Shown piece after piece: positions 38,370 to 47,038 of a DNA stretch of 64,000 nucleotides. The position numbers and the translations under genes were made by a program. Under the pieces are notes generated by a model. The model was not told the origin of the DNA and ran no database searches. It saw only the letters and a list, made by a program, of their open reading frames with translations. Origin of the DNA: Bin87 sp034423595 (GTDB taxonomy: Bacteria; Chloroflexota; Dehalococcoidia; Lucifugimonadales; UBA3495); the NCBI GenBank assembly GCA_965207025.1, contig OZ242258.1, positions 2,294,001 to 2,358,000 on the forward strand, read 5' to 3'. Each line of letters opens with the position of its first letter. The stretch's first letter is position 1.

Positions 38370-40007
38370 ATGGTTACTTCTGTGCAGGAAACACCCGCCG
38401 CCACACCGCAATCCGGCGGGAATATCGACGAGTTCGAGGTCATCGTCATCGGCGCCGGCGTTACGGGACTCTATTCCCTCTACCGCCTGCGCAATCTGGG
38501 CTTCACCGCCATGTCCTTCGAGGAAGGCGACGGCGTTGGCGGCACCTGGTACTGGAATCGCTACCCCGGCGCCCGCTTCGACTCCGAAAGCTACACCTAC
38601 GGCTATTCCTTTTCCGAAGAACTCCTCCAGGAATGGGAGTGGAAGGAACACTACTCCGCCCAGCCCGAAAACGAGCGCTACCTCAACTACGTCGCCGACA
38701 AGTTCGACCTGCGCAAGCACATCCGCTTCAACTCCCGCGTCGCCTCCCTAGTGTACGACGAGGCCGCCAACCGCTGGGTCGCCACCACAGATGACGGCTA
38801 CCAGGCCCGCGCCCAGTTCGTCATGACTGCCATCGGCATCCTCTCCGCCCGCTACGTCCCCGACTTCGAGGGAATCGAGAGCTACGAAGGCGTCTCGACC
38901 CACACCAATCGCTGGCCCAAGGAAGGCATCGACATGGTCGGCAAAAAGGTCGGCGTCATCGGCACCGGCGCCACCGCCGTCCAGATCATCCCTGAAATCG
39001 CCAAAGAGGTCGGACACCTAACCGTCTTCCAGCGCACCGCCAACTACTGCGTGCCCCTGCGCAACTCCCTCATCGACGACGAAACCCAGGAGTACATCAA
39101 GTCCCACTACCCTGAAATCTTCGAGCAGTGCATGGCAACCCCCGGCTCCTTCATGCACATGTTCGATACCCGTTCTGCCCTCGCCGTCTCTGAAGAGGAG
39201 AAACTGGAACAGTACGAGCGTCTCTGGGCCGAGCCCGGCTTTAAGAAGTGGCTCTCCAACTTCTACGACGTCATGATGCCCGGCGACGCCAATGAGGACT
39301 ACGCCGAATTCGTCCGCAACAAAATCCGCGAGCGCGTCCACGACCCCGAGGTTGCCGAGATGCTGGTCCCCAAGAACCACATGTTCGGCTCCAAGCGACT
39401 TCCCTGCGAGTCCGGTTACTACGAGGTCTTCAACCAGGACAACGTCCGCCTCGTCGATGTGCGCCAGGACCCCATCGCTCGCATCACCCCTCGCGGCCTA
39501 CAACTGGAAGGGGGCGAGGACTTCGATTTCGACGTCCTCATCTTCGCCACCGGTTACGACGCCGTCACCGGGCCCCTCAACCTGATTCACATTCAGGGCA
39601 TCGGCGGCGAGGTACTCAAGGAAAAATTTGCCAACGGCCCCCGCACTTACATGGGAATGTCCAGCTACAACTTCCCCAACCTTTTCACCATCAACGCCGC
39701 CTCCGTGGGCAACTTCCCCCGCTCCGCCGAGCCGCTCGTAGAGTGGGTCACCGACGCCATCGCCCATGTCCGCGACAGCGGCAATCAGCGCATCATGGCA
39801 ACCCCGGACGCCGAAGATGCCTGGGTGCAACACATGAGGGAGGGCGGCGAGAATATCCTGCGAACCCAGGCCGATTCCTGGTTCGTCGGCGCCAACATCC
39901 CCGGCAAGGCCCGCGTACTCCTGACGGCCCCTGACACCGCCCCGGCCATGCGCGCCAAACGCGCCGAGGTGGAGGCTAACGGCTACGAAGGCTTCACCCT
40001 CGACTAA
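38370..40007 (+). CDS. Baeyer-Villiger-type flavin monooxygenase
   Basis: 545-residue NAD(P)H-dependent flavoprotein. FAD motif GAGVTG near residue 28, GGTWYWNRYPGARFDSES near 57 (the hallmark GGTWYWNxYPGxxxD of BVMOs), and a Baeyer-Villiger fingerprint-like YEGVSTHTNRWP near 172, then the NADP motif GTGATAVQ near 194. Such enzymes insert oxygen next to a ketone, making esters or lactones, for example in steroid, cyclohexanone or terpene catabolism. The substrate is unknown. AAAGGAG seven bases upstream supports the start. The following MFS pair is convergent, so it is not an operon partner. Confidence 0.93.
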   Translation: MVTSVQETPAATPQSGGNIDEFEVIVIGAGVTGLYSLYRLRNLGFTAMSFEEGDGVGGTWYWNRYPGARFDSESYTYGYSFSEELLQEWEWKEHYSAQPENERYLNYVADKFDLRKHIRFNSRVASLVYDEAANRWVATTDDGYQARAQFVMTAIGILSARYVPDFEGIESYEGVSTHTNRWPKEGIDMVGKKVGVIGTGATAVQIIPEIAKEVGHLTVFQRTANYCVPLRNSLIDDETQEYIKSHYPEIFEQCMATPGSFMHMFDTRSALAVSEEEKLEQYERLWAEPGFKKWLSNFYDVMMPGDANEDYAEFVRNKIRERVHDPEVAEMLVPKNHMFGSKRLPCESGYYEVFNQDNVRLVDVRQDPIARITPRGLQLEGGEDFDFDVLIFATGYDAVTGPLNLIHIQGIGGEVLKEKFANGPRTYMGMSSYNFPNLFTINAASVGNFPRSAEPLVEWVTDAIAHVRDSGNQRIMATPDAEDAWVQHMREGGENILRTQADSWFVGANIPGKARVLLTAPDTAPAMRAKRAEVEANGYEGFTLD

Positions 40008-40320
40008 CCAGGCGAAAGGTTAAACTCCCTCTCCCCTCGCGGGAGAGGGCTGGGGTGAGGGGGGCGAAAACCCGGCCACGTAGGGGCGAATAATCATTCG
40101 CCCCTATTAGGTTCCGCTGACATTTTGCGTTTTATTCGTCATCCCGGCTTCTATCCGTCATTCCGCCTTAATTCGTCATTCCGGCGAAAGCCGGAATCCA
40201 GAGATTGCGACAATCAGAAACGGGAAGGATTGCTTACGAATTCAACTCCTGTATCCACACTCTCACGGGAATGACGGTGAATCGTCAACACCGCCTACCC
40301 ATCTCAACCAAAAATCCCGT
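40008..40320. other. 313-bp intergenic gap filled with repeats
   Basis: D at 40025-40061, G at 40082-40105 (AGGGGCGAAT-AATC-ATTCGCCCCT), several partial A units, and a full A copy at 40175-40202. E-type sequence (TTCATCCATGTA) runs into the MFS stop from about 40305. No gene. Confidence 0.85.
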
Positions 40321-41610
40321 TCATCCATGTATAGCCGACCCCCCCGGCCGCCGCGCCAGCAGATAACAAACTCCCGACCCCAACTGCATCACCGCCGCCG
40401 CCGCCAGCGCGATCCCATACTCCCCGGTCTGGTCGAAAACCCAACCGGCCGCCACCGGCGCAACCAGCGATCCCACCCCAAAACTCACCGTCATGATCCC
40501 CACCAGCGACCCGAAACTGCGCCGCCCGAAATACTCGCCCACCGCCAGCCAACCCAATGTTGCAATCCCCTCGGTCGCCGCCACGGACAGCACGAACATG
40601 GCCGCCGCCGGGTAGCCCGACAGTACCATGAACAAGCTGACTGATACCGCGCCCACCGTCATCCCTCCGAACAGCAGCCACCGCGAAGGGATCACCATTG
40701 CGCCCAACCCCATGGCCAATCTCAGCGGAATAATCACCAGGAACGTCGCCGACAGGAAAAACGCCGCCTGTTCTTCCGGGATCCCCTTCCACACCAGCAT
40801 CGGAATCTGGTTGATTACCAGCGCGTCCGCCGCCGCGATTCGCAGCGTCACCGCCGCCGTCATCAGCCAGAACGCCGGCGTTCCCACCGCCCGACGCAGC
40901 GTGAAATCCGATTCCGAATAGACGGGTTCAATCCGTTGGCCTCTGCCTCGTCCCGCCCCGTCCGTCGCTGGCCGTTCCCCATCCGGTAGCAGCCCGATGT
41001 CCTCCGGCCGGCTGCGTATCACCACCGTAGCCAGCGCCGTCAGCAACGCCACAAACCCGCCCGTCCACAGGATCACCGTGCGCCACCCAAACTGACCTTC
41101 GCAGTAGGCCAGCAGCGGCACCATGATTGCCGCGCCCCCGGCAAACGTCGTGTTTAGCAGAGTCATCGTCAACGCCTTCCGCCGCACGAACCACTGGTTC
41201 ACGATGGTCATCAGGTTCGGCGCCACGCCGATGCCTCGCCCCAAAGCCGACACTCCCGAGTACAGCAGCACCAGTTGCCAGTAGGAACCGACTCCGGCAA
41301 CCGCCGCGAACCCTAGGCAGCACAGCAACCCTCCGGCCAGCACCAGCATCCGGCCGCCGTACCGGTCCGCCAGCCAGCCCGCCCCCAGCGACGCCACGTT
41401 GCCCACCGCCCACGCCGCCCCCACCACAAACGCAAACTGCGCGGAGCTGATCTCCAGCTCCCCCTTGATGGGAGTTGCAAACACCAGGAACCCCGGAATC
41501 AACGCGCCAAACCCCAGGAACCCCAACCCGCCGGCGGCCATGAGCACCCACCAGCCATAGTAGGTGCTCCGCTTCGCGCGGGTCGTGTCGGTCGTCGGCA
41601 GTTCGGTCAT
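40321..41610 (-). CDS. MFS transporter, oxalate/formate-antiporter-like (first paralogue)
   Basis: 429 residues, about 12 helices. It begins YYGWWVLMAAGGLGFLGFG, a start shared with OFA-type MFS permeases. Motif-A loop GWLADRYGGRMLVLAG lies near residue 77, with VGEYFGRRSFGSLVGIM in the C-terminal half. It is a paralogue of the gene immediately downstream in sequence (upstream in transcription, at 41629-42942), sharing the same phrases (NQIPMLVWKG / NQIPLLIWRG, VGEYFGRRSFG). OFA family members carry small carboxylates, but the substrate cannot be inferred. Confidence 0.9.
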   Translation of the reverse strand: MTELPTTDTTRAKRSTYYGWWVLMAAGGLGFLGFGALIPGFLVFATPIKGELEISSAQFAFVVGAAWAVGNVASLGAGWLADRYGGRMLVLAGGLLCCLGFAAVAGVGSYWQLVLLYSGVSALGRGIGVAPNLMTIVNQWFVRRKALTMTLLNTTFAGGAAIMVPLLAYCEGQFGWRTVILWTGGFVALLTALATVVIRSRPEDIGLLPDGERPATDGAGRGRGQRIEPVYSESDFTLRRAVGTPAFWLMTAAVTLRIAAADALVINQIPMLVWKGIPEEQAAFFLSATFLVIIPLRLAMGLGAMVIPSRWLLFGGMTVGAVSVSLFMVLSGYPAAAMFVLSVAATEGIATLGWLAVGEYFGRRSFGSLVGIMTVSFGVGSLVAPVAAGWVFDQTGEYGIALAAAAVMQLGSGVCYLLARRPGGSAIHG

Positions 41611-41628
41611 CCGCCCATCTATCCTCTA

Positions 41629-42942
41629 CTACACATCCGGGTTTCCGTCCGCTGCCGGCCTTCGCACCAGGACGAACGCGGATGCCGATATGGCCTGCAT
41701 GACGCCGACCACCAGCAGCACGGGCACAAAACTCCCCGTCCGGTCAAACACCGAACCCGCCGCTGCCGGCACTATCAACCCGCTGACCCCATAAAATACC
41801 GTCATCAGCCCGACCAGCGTCCCGAAACTGCGACGCCCGAAATACTCGCCCACCGTGATCCACGCCAGCGAGCTTACTCCCTGCCCGGTTGCCGACGACA
41901 GGATGAGGAACCAGGCCACCGCGTCGCCCCGGAGCAGCAGGGCCGCGACGGTGCATAGGGCCACCGTCGCCATCGCGCCGCTCAGCATCCAGCGCGGCGA
42001 CACCCACGTCGCCGCTAATCCCATTCCGAACCGGGCGGGTATGGTTGCAAAATACGTGATGGACAGGTAAGCGGCGGTGCGCTCCTCCGCAACTCCCCTC
42101 CATATCAGCAGTGGTATCTGGTTTATCACCAGCACGTCCGACGGCACCGTCCGCAGGATCGCCCCCATCGCCAACGCGCAGAACGACAGCGTGCCCAGCG
42201 CCTCCTTCACCGAGTAGTTTCGCCTCTGCATTGTCCCGGACGGCTGGCGTTCACTGGCGCCGGCTCGCCGTCGTGGGCCGCCGGTCTCCGAACCGTAAGG
42301 CAGGAGTCCTAAGTCCTCCGGCCGGCTCCGTATTACCGCCGCTGCCGGCAGCGTAATGGCAAACACCAGGCCACCGGCTGCAAACGCCGCCACGCGCCAC
42401 CCGATAAGCTCCCCGGCCAGGCTCAGTGCCGGCAGGATCGCCGCCGCGCCGGCGGTCACGGCGGTGTTGATGGTTGCTAACGCCAATGCCTTGCGTTCGT
42501 CGAACCACTGGTTCACCACCGTCATCAGCGTCGGGAAAATGCCCAATCCCCGGCCAACCGACGCCGTTACCGAGTATGCCAGCACGATAGCCCAGAAGGA
42601 GTTGGCAAGCCCCAGTGCCGCGAACCCCACGCCGCACAGAATGCCCCCGATCAACACCAGGCGACGCGCTCCGTACCGGTCGGCCAGCCATCCCGCCGCC
42701 AGCGAGGTGATGTCGCCAACCCCCCAGGCCGCGCCCACGATGAACGCCGATTGACCGGAACTCAACCCAAGCTCGGCACGCACCGGCACCGAAAACGCCA
42801 GATAGCCCGGTATCACCACTCCAAACGCGCAGAATCCAAGGGCTGCCGCCGCGGCCAGCACCCACCATCCATAGAACAATCCGCCCCGGCCATGGGACGC
42901 CGGGGCGGAAACAATCTCGTCGTCAGACCGAATCTGACTCAT
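41629..42942 (-). CDS. MFS transporter, oxalate/formate-antiporter-like (second paralogue)
   Basis: 437 residues, same architecture as its neighbour: LFYGWWVLAAAAALGFCAFG, WLADRYGARRLVLIGG and TVGEYFGRRSFGTLVGLM. The gap between the pair is 18 bases, so they are probably co-transcribed. The sequences are similar but clearly diverged, an older tandem duplication. Having two may reflect import of two related acids or one import and one export step. Confidence 0.9.
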   Translation of the reverse strand: MSQIRSDDEIVSAPASHGRGGLFYGWWVLAAAAALGFCAFGVVIPGYLAFSVPVRAELGLSSGQSAFIVGAAWGVGDITSLAAGWLADRYGARRLVLIGGILCGVGFAALGLANSFWAIVLAYSVTASVGRGLGIFPTLMTVVNQWFDERKALALATINTAVTAGAAAILPALSLAGELIGWRVAAFAAGGLVFAITLPAAAVIRSRPEDLGLLPYGSETGGPRRRAGASERQPSGTMQRRNYSVKEALGTLSFCALAMGAILRTVPSDVLVINQIPLLIWRGVAEERTAAYLSITYFATIPARFGMGLAATWVSPRWMLSGAMATVALCTVAALLLRGDAVAWFLILSSATGQGVSSLAWITVGEYFGRRSFGTLVGLMTVFYGVSGLIVPAAAGSVFDRTGSFVPVLLVVGVMQAISASAFVLVRRPAADGNPDV

Positions 42943-42971
42943 GGTATCGGTTTCGTAGAGGTTCTAATTCT

Positions 42972-43075
42972 CGTCATTCCCGCTAACCACCGTCATTCCC
43001 GCTAACCACCGTCATTCCCGCTAACCACTGTCACTCCGGATACCCACCGTCATTCCGGCTTTCGCCGGAATCCAG
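42972..43075. repeat. 19-bp tandem repeats plus family A repeat
   Basis: CGTCATTCCCGCTAACCAC occurs three times in tandem (42972-43028) with degenerate continuation, then a full A copy at 43049-43075. The tandem unit begins with the first half of family A, so it appears to be an amplified arm. Confidence 0.8.
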
Positions 43076-43099
43076 TGCGTAACTTCATGGATAGCGTAG

Positions 43100-43468
43100 T
43101 CACTCCGCCAGCGGAATCACCAGGTACACCCTCTCCTCGCCGCCAACCACCCGCGTCGTGTGTCCTTGCCCGGTCATGTCCTCAGCTAGCAGCACGTCTC
43201 CCGGGCCAACCCGGTGAGTGGTGCCGTCGCTCAACCCAATTTCCGCCTGCCCCGCCAGCGTCACCGTATATTGACGCCGCGGCGCGCAGTGGAAGTCCAG
43301 AAAGTAGTCCGGCGGAGAAATGCGAATCGTCATTCCCGTGGTTGGCTGCAAAGGCGTCCCTCGGCCGTAGGCCCCCTCGGTATCCAGAAAATCCTCAAAG
43401 GGCGGTTCGTAGGGTTCCAGGCGGGATTGTCCGTCGTCTCCGGTATAGACGCGCACGAATTGCGGCAT
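43100..43468 (-). CDS. Cupin-domain protein
   Basis: 122 residues with a single cupin barrel. The first motif reads RRQYTVTLAGQAEIGLSDG, and the second GPGDVLLAEDMTGQGHTTR, so a histidine (GH) and acidic residues are present; the first motif lacks the usual HxH pair (it has FHCAPRRQ), so metal binding may be incomplete. The C terminus ends in RVYLVIPLAE. The role is unknown: cupins include isomerases, dioxygenases and small-molecule sensors. It lies near two MFS genes on the same strand, but repeats separate them, so an operon is not clear. Confidence 0.85.
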   Translation of the reverse strand: MPQFVRVYTGDDGQSRLEPYEPPFEDFLDTEGAYGRGTPLQPTTGMTIRISPPDYFLDFHCAPRRQYTVTLAGQAEIGLSDGTTHRVGPGDVLLAEDMTGQGHTTRVVGGEERVYLVIPLAE

Positions 43469-43542
43469 GGCTGATCTCCTTGTCAGGTTGATCTCTTTTC
43501 AGATAGATACTACGATTTACTCACGTTCAATTGGCTGCACGG

Positions 43543-43872
43543 TCACTCGCTGGTGGATTCCTCGCCCGCCGGACGCCGATTAACCCAGGATCGCCCTTCG
43601 GATCCGCCCGGTCTGCCCGGAAACCTCAGCTGGTCTGCTATCCGACTGCCGACCGCCACCAGAATCATGCCGGCCACCGCTCCCAGCGGAAACGCCAACA
43701 ACCCCCCGGCCACGCACAGCACCACCAAGATGTGCGGTTCCACGATGGCCCGGTCCGTAAGCTCGGCGATGCGGGCAAACCGCGAATAGATGGCCCACGC
43801 CACGTATCCCCCGGCGGCGCTCCCAAACAGCGCCGCCCCCGCTATGTAGAACAACTTGGTAGGAGTGAACAT
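43543..43872 (-). CDS. Small hypothetical membrane protein
   Basis: 109 residues. Two hydrophobic helices (LFYIAGAALFGSAAGGYVAW near residue 7 and LVVLCVAGGLLAFPLGAVAG near 49) flank a short polar loop, then a polar C-terminal tail. No family recognised. Convergent to nothing close; the next gene, the ABC binding protein, is divergent. Confidence 0.6.
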   Translation of the reverse strand: MFTPTKLFYIAGAALFGSAAGGYVAWAIYSRFARIAELTDRAIVEPHILVVLCVAGGLLAFPLGAVAGMILVAVGSRIADQLRFPGRPGGSEGRSWVNRRPAGEESTSE

Positions 43873-44011
43873 GGGGGGATTATATTACATTTCAGTCCAG
43901 GGATGCCTGTGATTCCGCCATCCGATGGCCGAACACGATTTACAGAACTCGCCACTCCATGTCACGGTTTTTATTCACCTGCGGGCATCAACTACGATTT
44001 TCGCACGACTC

Positions 44012-44040
44012 TTGACAAGAAGGCGTCACGGCGGTTTTAA
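44012..44040 (+). promoter_or_regulatory. Promoter of the first peptide ABC cassette
   Basis: TTGACA (44012-44017) and TTTTAA (44035-44040) are separated by 17 bases. The -10 is weak. The binding-protein gene starts 82 bases later, with AGGAGAG near the ATG. Confidence 0.5.
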
Positions 44041-44121
44041 TCGCACGCCATTCTGCGATGAGTCCGTGGCGCTGACGTAGCGGCGCTTGTTGGCTCAGGA
44101 AACTACTAGGAGAGTCCGCAC

Positions 44122-45927
44122 ATGACATTGAATCGGTTATTCAACGCCCGGCTGTTGTTGGCCTTTGGCTTGGCTGCCGGGCTGATCGCGGCAGTTGCCT
44201 GCGGCGGTGCATCGGAACCGGCCGCGCCGGCTGCGCCTGCCAGCTCCGGGGACAGCGGATCCAGTGCTGCCCCCACCGCCATGCCCGCGGCTACCGAAGC
44301 CATGATGGCCGAATCCACCGGCGGCCACGTGAACCTGCTCGTCACCAACATCGGCAACGGCAAGTTCGACCCCTTCCTCACTGAAGGTGAAGACCTCAAG
44401 TTCCAGCGCATCTTCCAGGTGTCCATGGTTGGCGGCGGTGGCGGCAGTGAGCTGACCCCGGCAGTCGCCAAAGAATGGTCCGTCAGCGATGACGGCCTCA
44501 CCTGGACCTTTACCGTCAACGACGGTGTGATTAAGGCCCATGACGGCAGCGTCATCACCCGCGATGATGTCTTCTTCAACCTCGACAGCCGTATGGGTGA
44601 AGAGGCCGCCAGTCTTTTGGCCGCCGCCTACTACGAACCCCGCGACGTTGCCTTTGCCGAGCGGGTTGACCAGGTTCTCAAAGGGCCGGCCGACGACCAG
44701 GTTCAGGTCGTTTTCAACACCGTCCGCTTGGACTTCGCCTTCAACTGGTCAGAAAACGCCCAGGGCGCGGACGCCATGATCGTCCCCGAAGCGGCGATGC
44801 GGGCCCGCGCCGGCGCAACCGGCTTCGAGGGCTATGAGGACGACCCCATAGGTATCGGCTCCATGATGGTCAATATGGACGAAACCATCCACGAGCAGCG
44901 CTATTCCTTCGAGAAGTTCCATGACTTCTTCTGGACTACCGCCAACGGCTACTCCGAAGACCGTAGCGTAACCTTCGACACGCTGACCATGGAACTCGTC
45001 CCTGAGCCGGCGGCTCGCCTGGCTGCCTTGCGCAGCGGCGACGCCCAGCTCATTGAAGCCAACATCAACATGATTGGCGACATTCAGGGCATCGACGGCG
45101 CCGGCATCGCCTGGCAGAAGGAGTCCTCCTACAACTGGGTGGTGTACGTGGACTGCTGGGAGGAGTCCCTCTGGTGCTTCCCGGTTGAGGCCCGCCAGGC
45201 CGCCGAGTACGCCATCAACAAGGATGCCATCGCCAACGGTCTCTACACCCCTGAATCGGTGAACATGGACAGTTGGTCCCACGTCACTCCCAACTCCCTG
45301 GGCTGGGGCGAGAACCTCCGCCCGCGTCCCTACGACGTGGCCAAGGCCAAAGAGTTGCTGATGTCCATCGGCTACGGCGGCGCGGACGGCAGCGACGGTA
45401 CCGATGCCAACGGCGAACAGATTTCCTTCAAGGTGTACACTTGGGAAGCTGGCGACTTGCCCCTGCTGCCCGACCTGGCCCAACTGTACCAGGACTTCTG
45501 GGGTGAACTCGGCTGGGAAGTGGAAGTTGTAGTCGGTGACGCCGCCGCGACCCGGCAACAGTGGAACAACCGCGAGTTCCCGGGCGACGTTCTGGTGCGC
45601 ACCAACGAGGGACGCTACGACGGCACCTCCATCACCCAGGGTGGCTACCTTAATGAAGCCATCGCCTGGCGCGCCGTGGACAACTGGGAGAACGAGCCTT
45701 GGGCCAGCACCACCACTCCTGTAGTGCAGCAGGGTCTCTCCGACCTGAACGCTGCCACCCGAGCGGCATCGTACAACGAAATGTACGACTACCTGCAAGA
45801 GCAGGCATACTGGGGCGACGGCTTCAACACCAACGTGCCCTGGGGCCTCGGCTCCGACGTGGCCTCCTACGAGCCATGGAGCCTGGTGCCCTACGTTACC
45901 GCCATCTGGACGCTGAAGCTTAAGTAG
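44122..45927 (+). CDS. Family-5 peptide-type ABC solute-binding lipoprotein
   Basis: 601 residues. Signal peptide with lipobox AAVAC (Cys27), then an Ala/Pro/Ser-rich linker, and a DppA/OppA-type binding domain (VAKEWSVSDDGLTWTFTVND, AEYAINKDAIANGLY). It binds an oligopeptide or other small ligand outside the membrane and hands it to the permeases. AGGAG precedes the start. It heads a cassette followed by two permeases but no ATPase genes directly after; the ATPases (50450, 51417) come after the second permease pair. Its C-terminal part is homologous to the remnant at 47920-48528. Confidence 0.93.
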   Translation: MTLNRLFNARLLLAFGLAAGLIAAVACGGASEPAAPAAPASSGDSGSSAAPTAMPAATEAMMAESTGGHVNLLVTNIGNGKFDPFLTEGEDLKFQRIFQVSMVGGGGGSELTPAVAKEWSVSDDGLTWTFTVNDGVIKAHDGSVITRDDVFFNLDSRMGEEAASLLAAAYYEPRDVAFAERVDQVLKGPADDQVQVVFNTVRLDFAFNWSENAQGADAMIVPEAAMRARAGATGFEGYEDDPIGIGSMMVNMDETIHEQRYSFEKFHDFFWTTANGYSEDRSVTFDTLTMELVPEPAARLAALRSGDAQLIEANINMIGDIQGIDGAGIAWQKESSYNWVVYVDCWEESLWCFPVEARQAAEYAINKDAIANGLYTPESVNMDSWSHVTPNSLGWGENLRPRPYDVAKAKELLMSIGYGGADGSDGTDANGEQISFKVYTWEAGDLPLLPDLAQLYQDFWGELGWEVEVVVGDAAATRQQWNNREFPGDVLVRTNEGRYDGTSITQGGYLNEAIAWRAVDNWENEPWASTTTPVVQQGLSDLNAATRAASYNEMYDYLQEQAYWGDGFNTNVPWGLGSDVASYEPWSLVPYVTAIWTLKLK

Positions 45928-45957
45928 GCCCGGCCTCCCCAGGTAACGACCGCAAAT

Positions 45958-45988
45958 TTCAGGGGCGGGTGACCTACCCGCCCCTACC
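45958..45988. repeat. Family G hairpin
   Basis: AGGGGCGGGT-GACCT-ACCCGCCCCT, a 10-bp perfect stem, 33 bases after the binding-protein stop. It may attenuate or end transcription between the binding protein and permeases. Confidence 0.7.
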
Positions 45989-46016
45989 GCTACGCAGTTT
46001 CCCGTTGATTTAACGC

Positions 46017-46035
46017 TATACTAACTGTCAGTTAG
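46017..46035 (+). promoter_or_regulatory. -10 box overlapping a palindromic operator
   Basis: TATACT (46017-46022) overlaps by two bases CTAACTG-T-CAGTTAG (46021-46035), a 15-bp palindrome. The permease gene begins 25 bases later. A repressor could bind here. Confidence 0.4.
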
Positions 46036-46059
46036 TCTCCCTCTATCGGGTTTCCTCAA

Positions 46060-47025
46060 ATGACCGTTTACATCGTCCGTCGCTTGCTAGAAGGTTTCGT
46101 CACCCTGGTAGCGCTGAGCTTCGTAGTATTCGGCAGCGTCCACCTGACTGGCGATCCGGCGCGCTTCCTGCTCCCCATCTCCAACGACCACGACGAGGCG
46201 GTGTACGAAGCCCAGAAGAAGGCCTACGGCTTGGATAAACCCTTTATCATCCAGTACGCCAACTTTCTTTACAAGGCTGTGCAGCTCGATTTCGGCAACT
46301 CTTTCACCGCCCGCCGACCGGTGCGGGATATTCTCCTGGAACGTATCCCGGCAACCGTTCACCTGGCCTTGTGCGGAATGGTGCTTGCCATCGTCATCGG
46401 TGTCCCCCTCGGCATCTTATCGGCCGTCAAACGCGACACCTTTCTGGATAGAATCTGCAAGACTTTTGCCATCTTTGGCATGGCCGCGCCCCAGTTCTGG
46501 GTAGCCATCATGCTGATCATCATTCTCGCCGGCTACCTCGATTTGCTGCCGGCCTTTGGTCGCGGCGATACGACCGGATGGTTCCCCACCTGGTCGCGGA
46601 TACCCAATATGATTCACCACCTCATCCTGCCGGCTTTCGTGCTATCCCTCGCTATCATCGCCGCCATAATGCGCTTGGCTCGCTCCGCCATGCTGGAAGT
46701 CCTGGACAGCGATTACGTGAAGTTCGCCCAGGTTAAGGGTATGAGCGACCGCGTGGTCATCTGGAAGCACGCCGCCCGCAACGCTCTTATCCCGGTTATC
46801 ACTTTCGGTGGCATCAGCCTCGCCGGCCTGCTCAACGGCTCGGTGGTGGTCGAAGTGGTGTTCGCCTGGCCCGGGGTGGGCCTTATGCTCTTGGAGGGTG
46901 TGCTCTCCAACAACTTCCCCCAAGTCGAAGGGGCAATCATGGTATCCGGCGCGGCCTATATCCTCACCGCGCTCATTGTTGACATCCTGTATGGCTACGC
47001 GGACCCCCGCGTAAGGCCCAACTAA
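46060..47025 (+). CDS. Peptide-type ABC permease (DppB-like), cassette 1
   Basis: 321 residues, six membrane helices. It begins VYIVRRLLEGFVTLVALSFV, a typical DppB/OppB start, with ARSAMLEVLDSDYVKFAQVKG near residue 206 (the EAA loop that contacts the ATPase) and FAWPGVGLMLLEGVL near the end. It works with the DppC-like permease that follows. Two extra features: an upstream palindrome and a hairpin separate it from the binding-protein gene. Confidence 0.95.
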   Translation: MTVYIVRRLLEGFVTLVALSFVVFGSVHLTGDPARFLLPISNDHDEAVYEAQKKAYGLDKPFIIQYANFLYKAVQLDFGNSFTARRPVRDILLERIPATVHLALCGMVLAIVIGVPLGILSAVKRDTFLDRICKTFAIFGMAAPQFWVAIMLIIILAGYLDLLPAFGRGDTTGWFPTWSRIPNMIHHLILPAFVLSLAIIAAIMRLARSAMLEVLDSDYVKFAQVKGMSDRVVIWKHAARNALIPVITFGGISLAGLLNGSVVVEVVFAWPGVGLMLLEGVLSNNFPQVEGAIMVSGAAYILTALIVDILYGYADPRVRPN

Positions 47026-47038
47026 AGAGGAGGGCGGA

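Noticed and set aside
42972..43028. Direct repeats resembling a CRISPR array
   Set aside because: Units are 19 bp with no spacers and no cas genes nearby, so they are plain tandem repeats.
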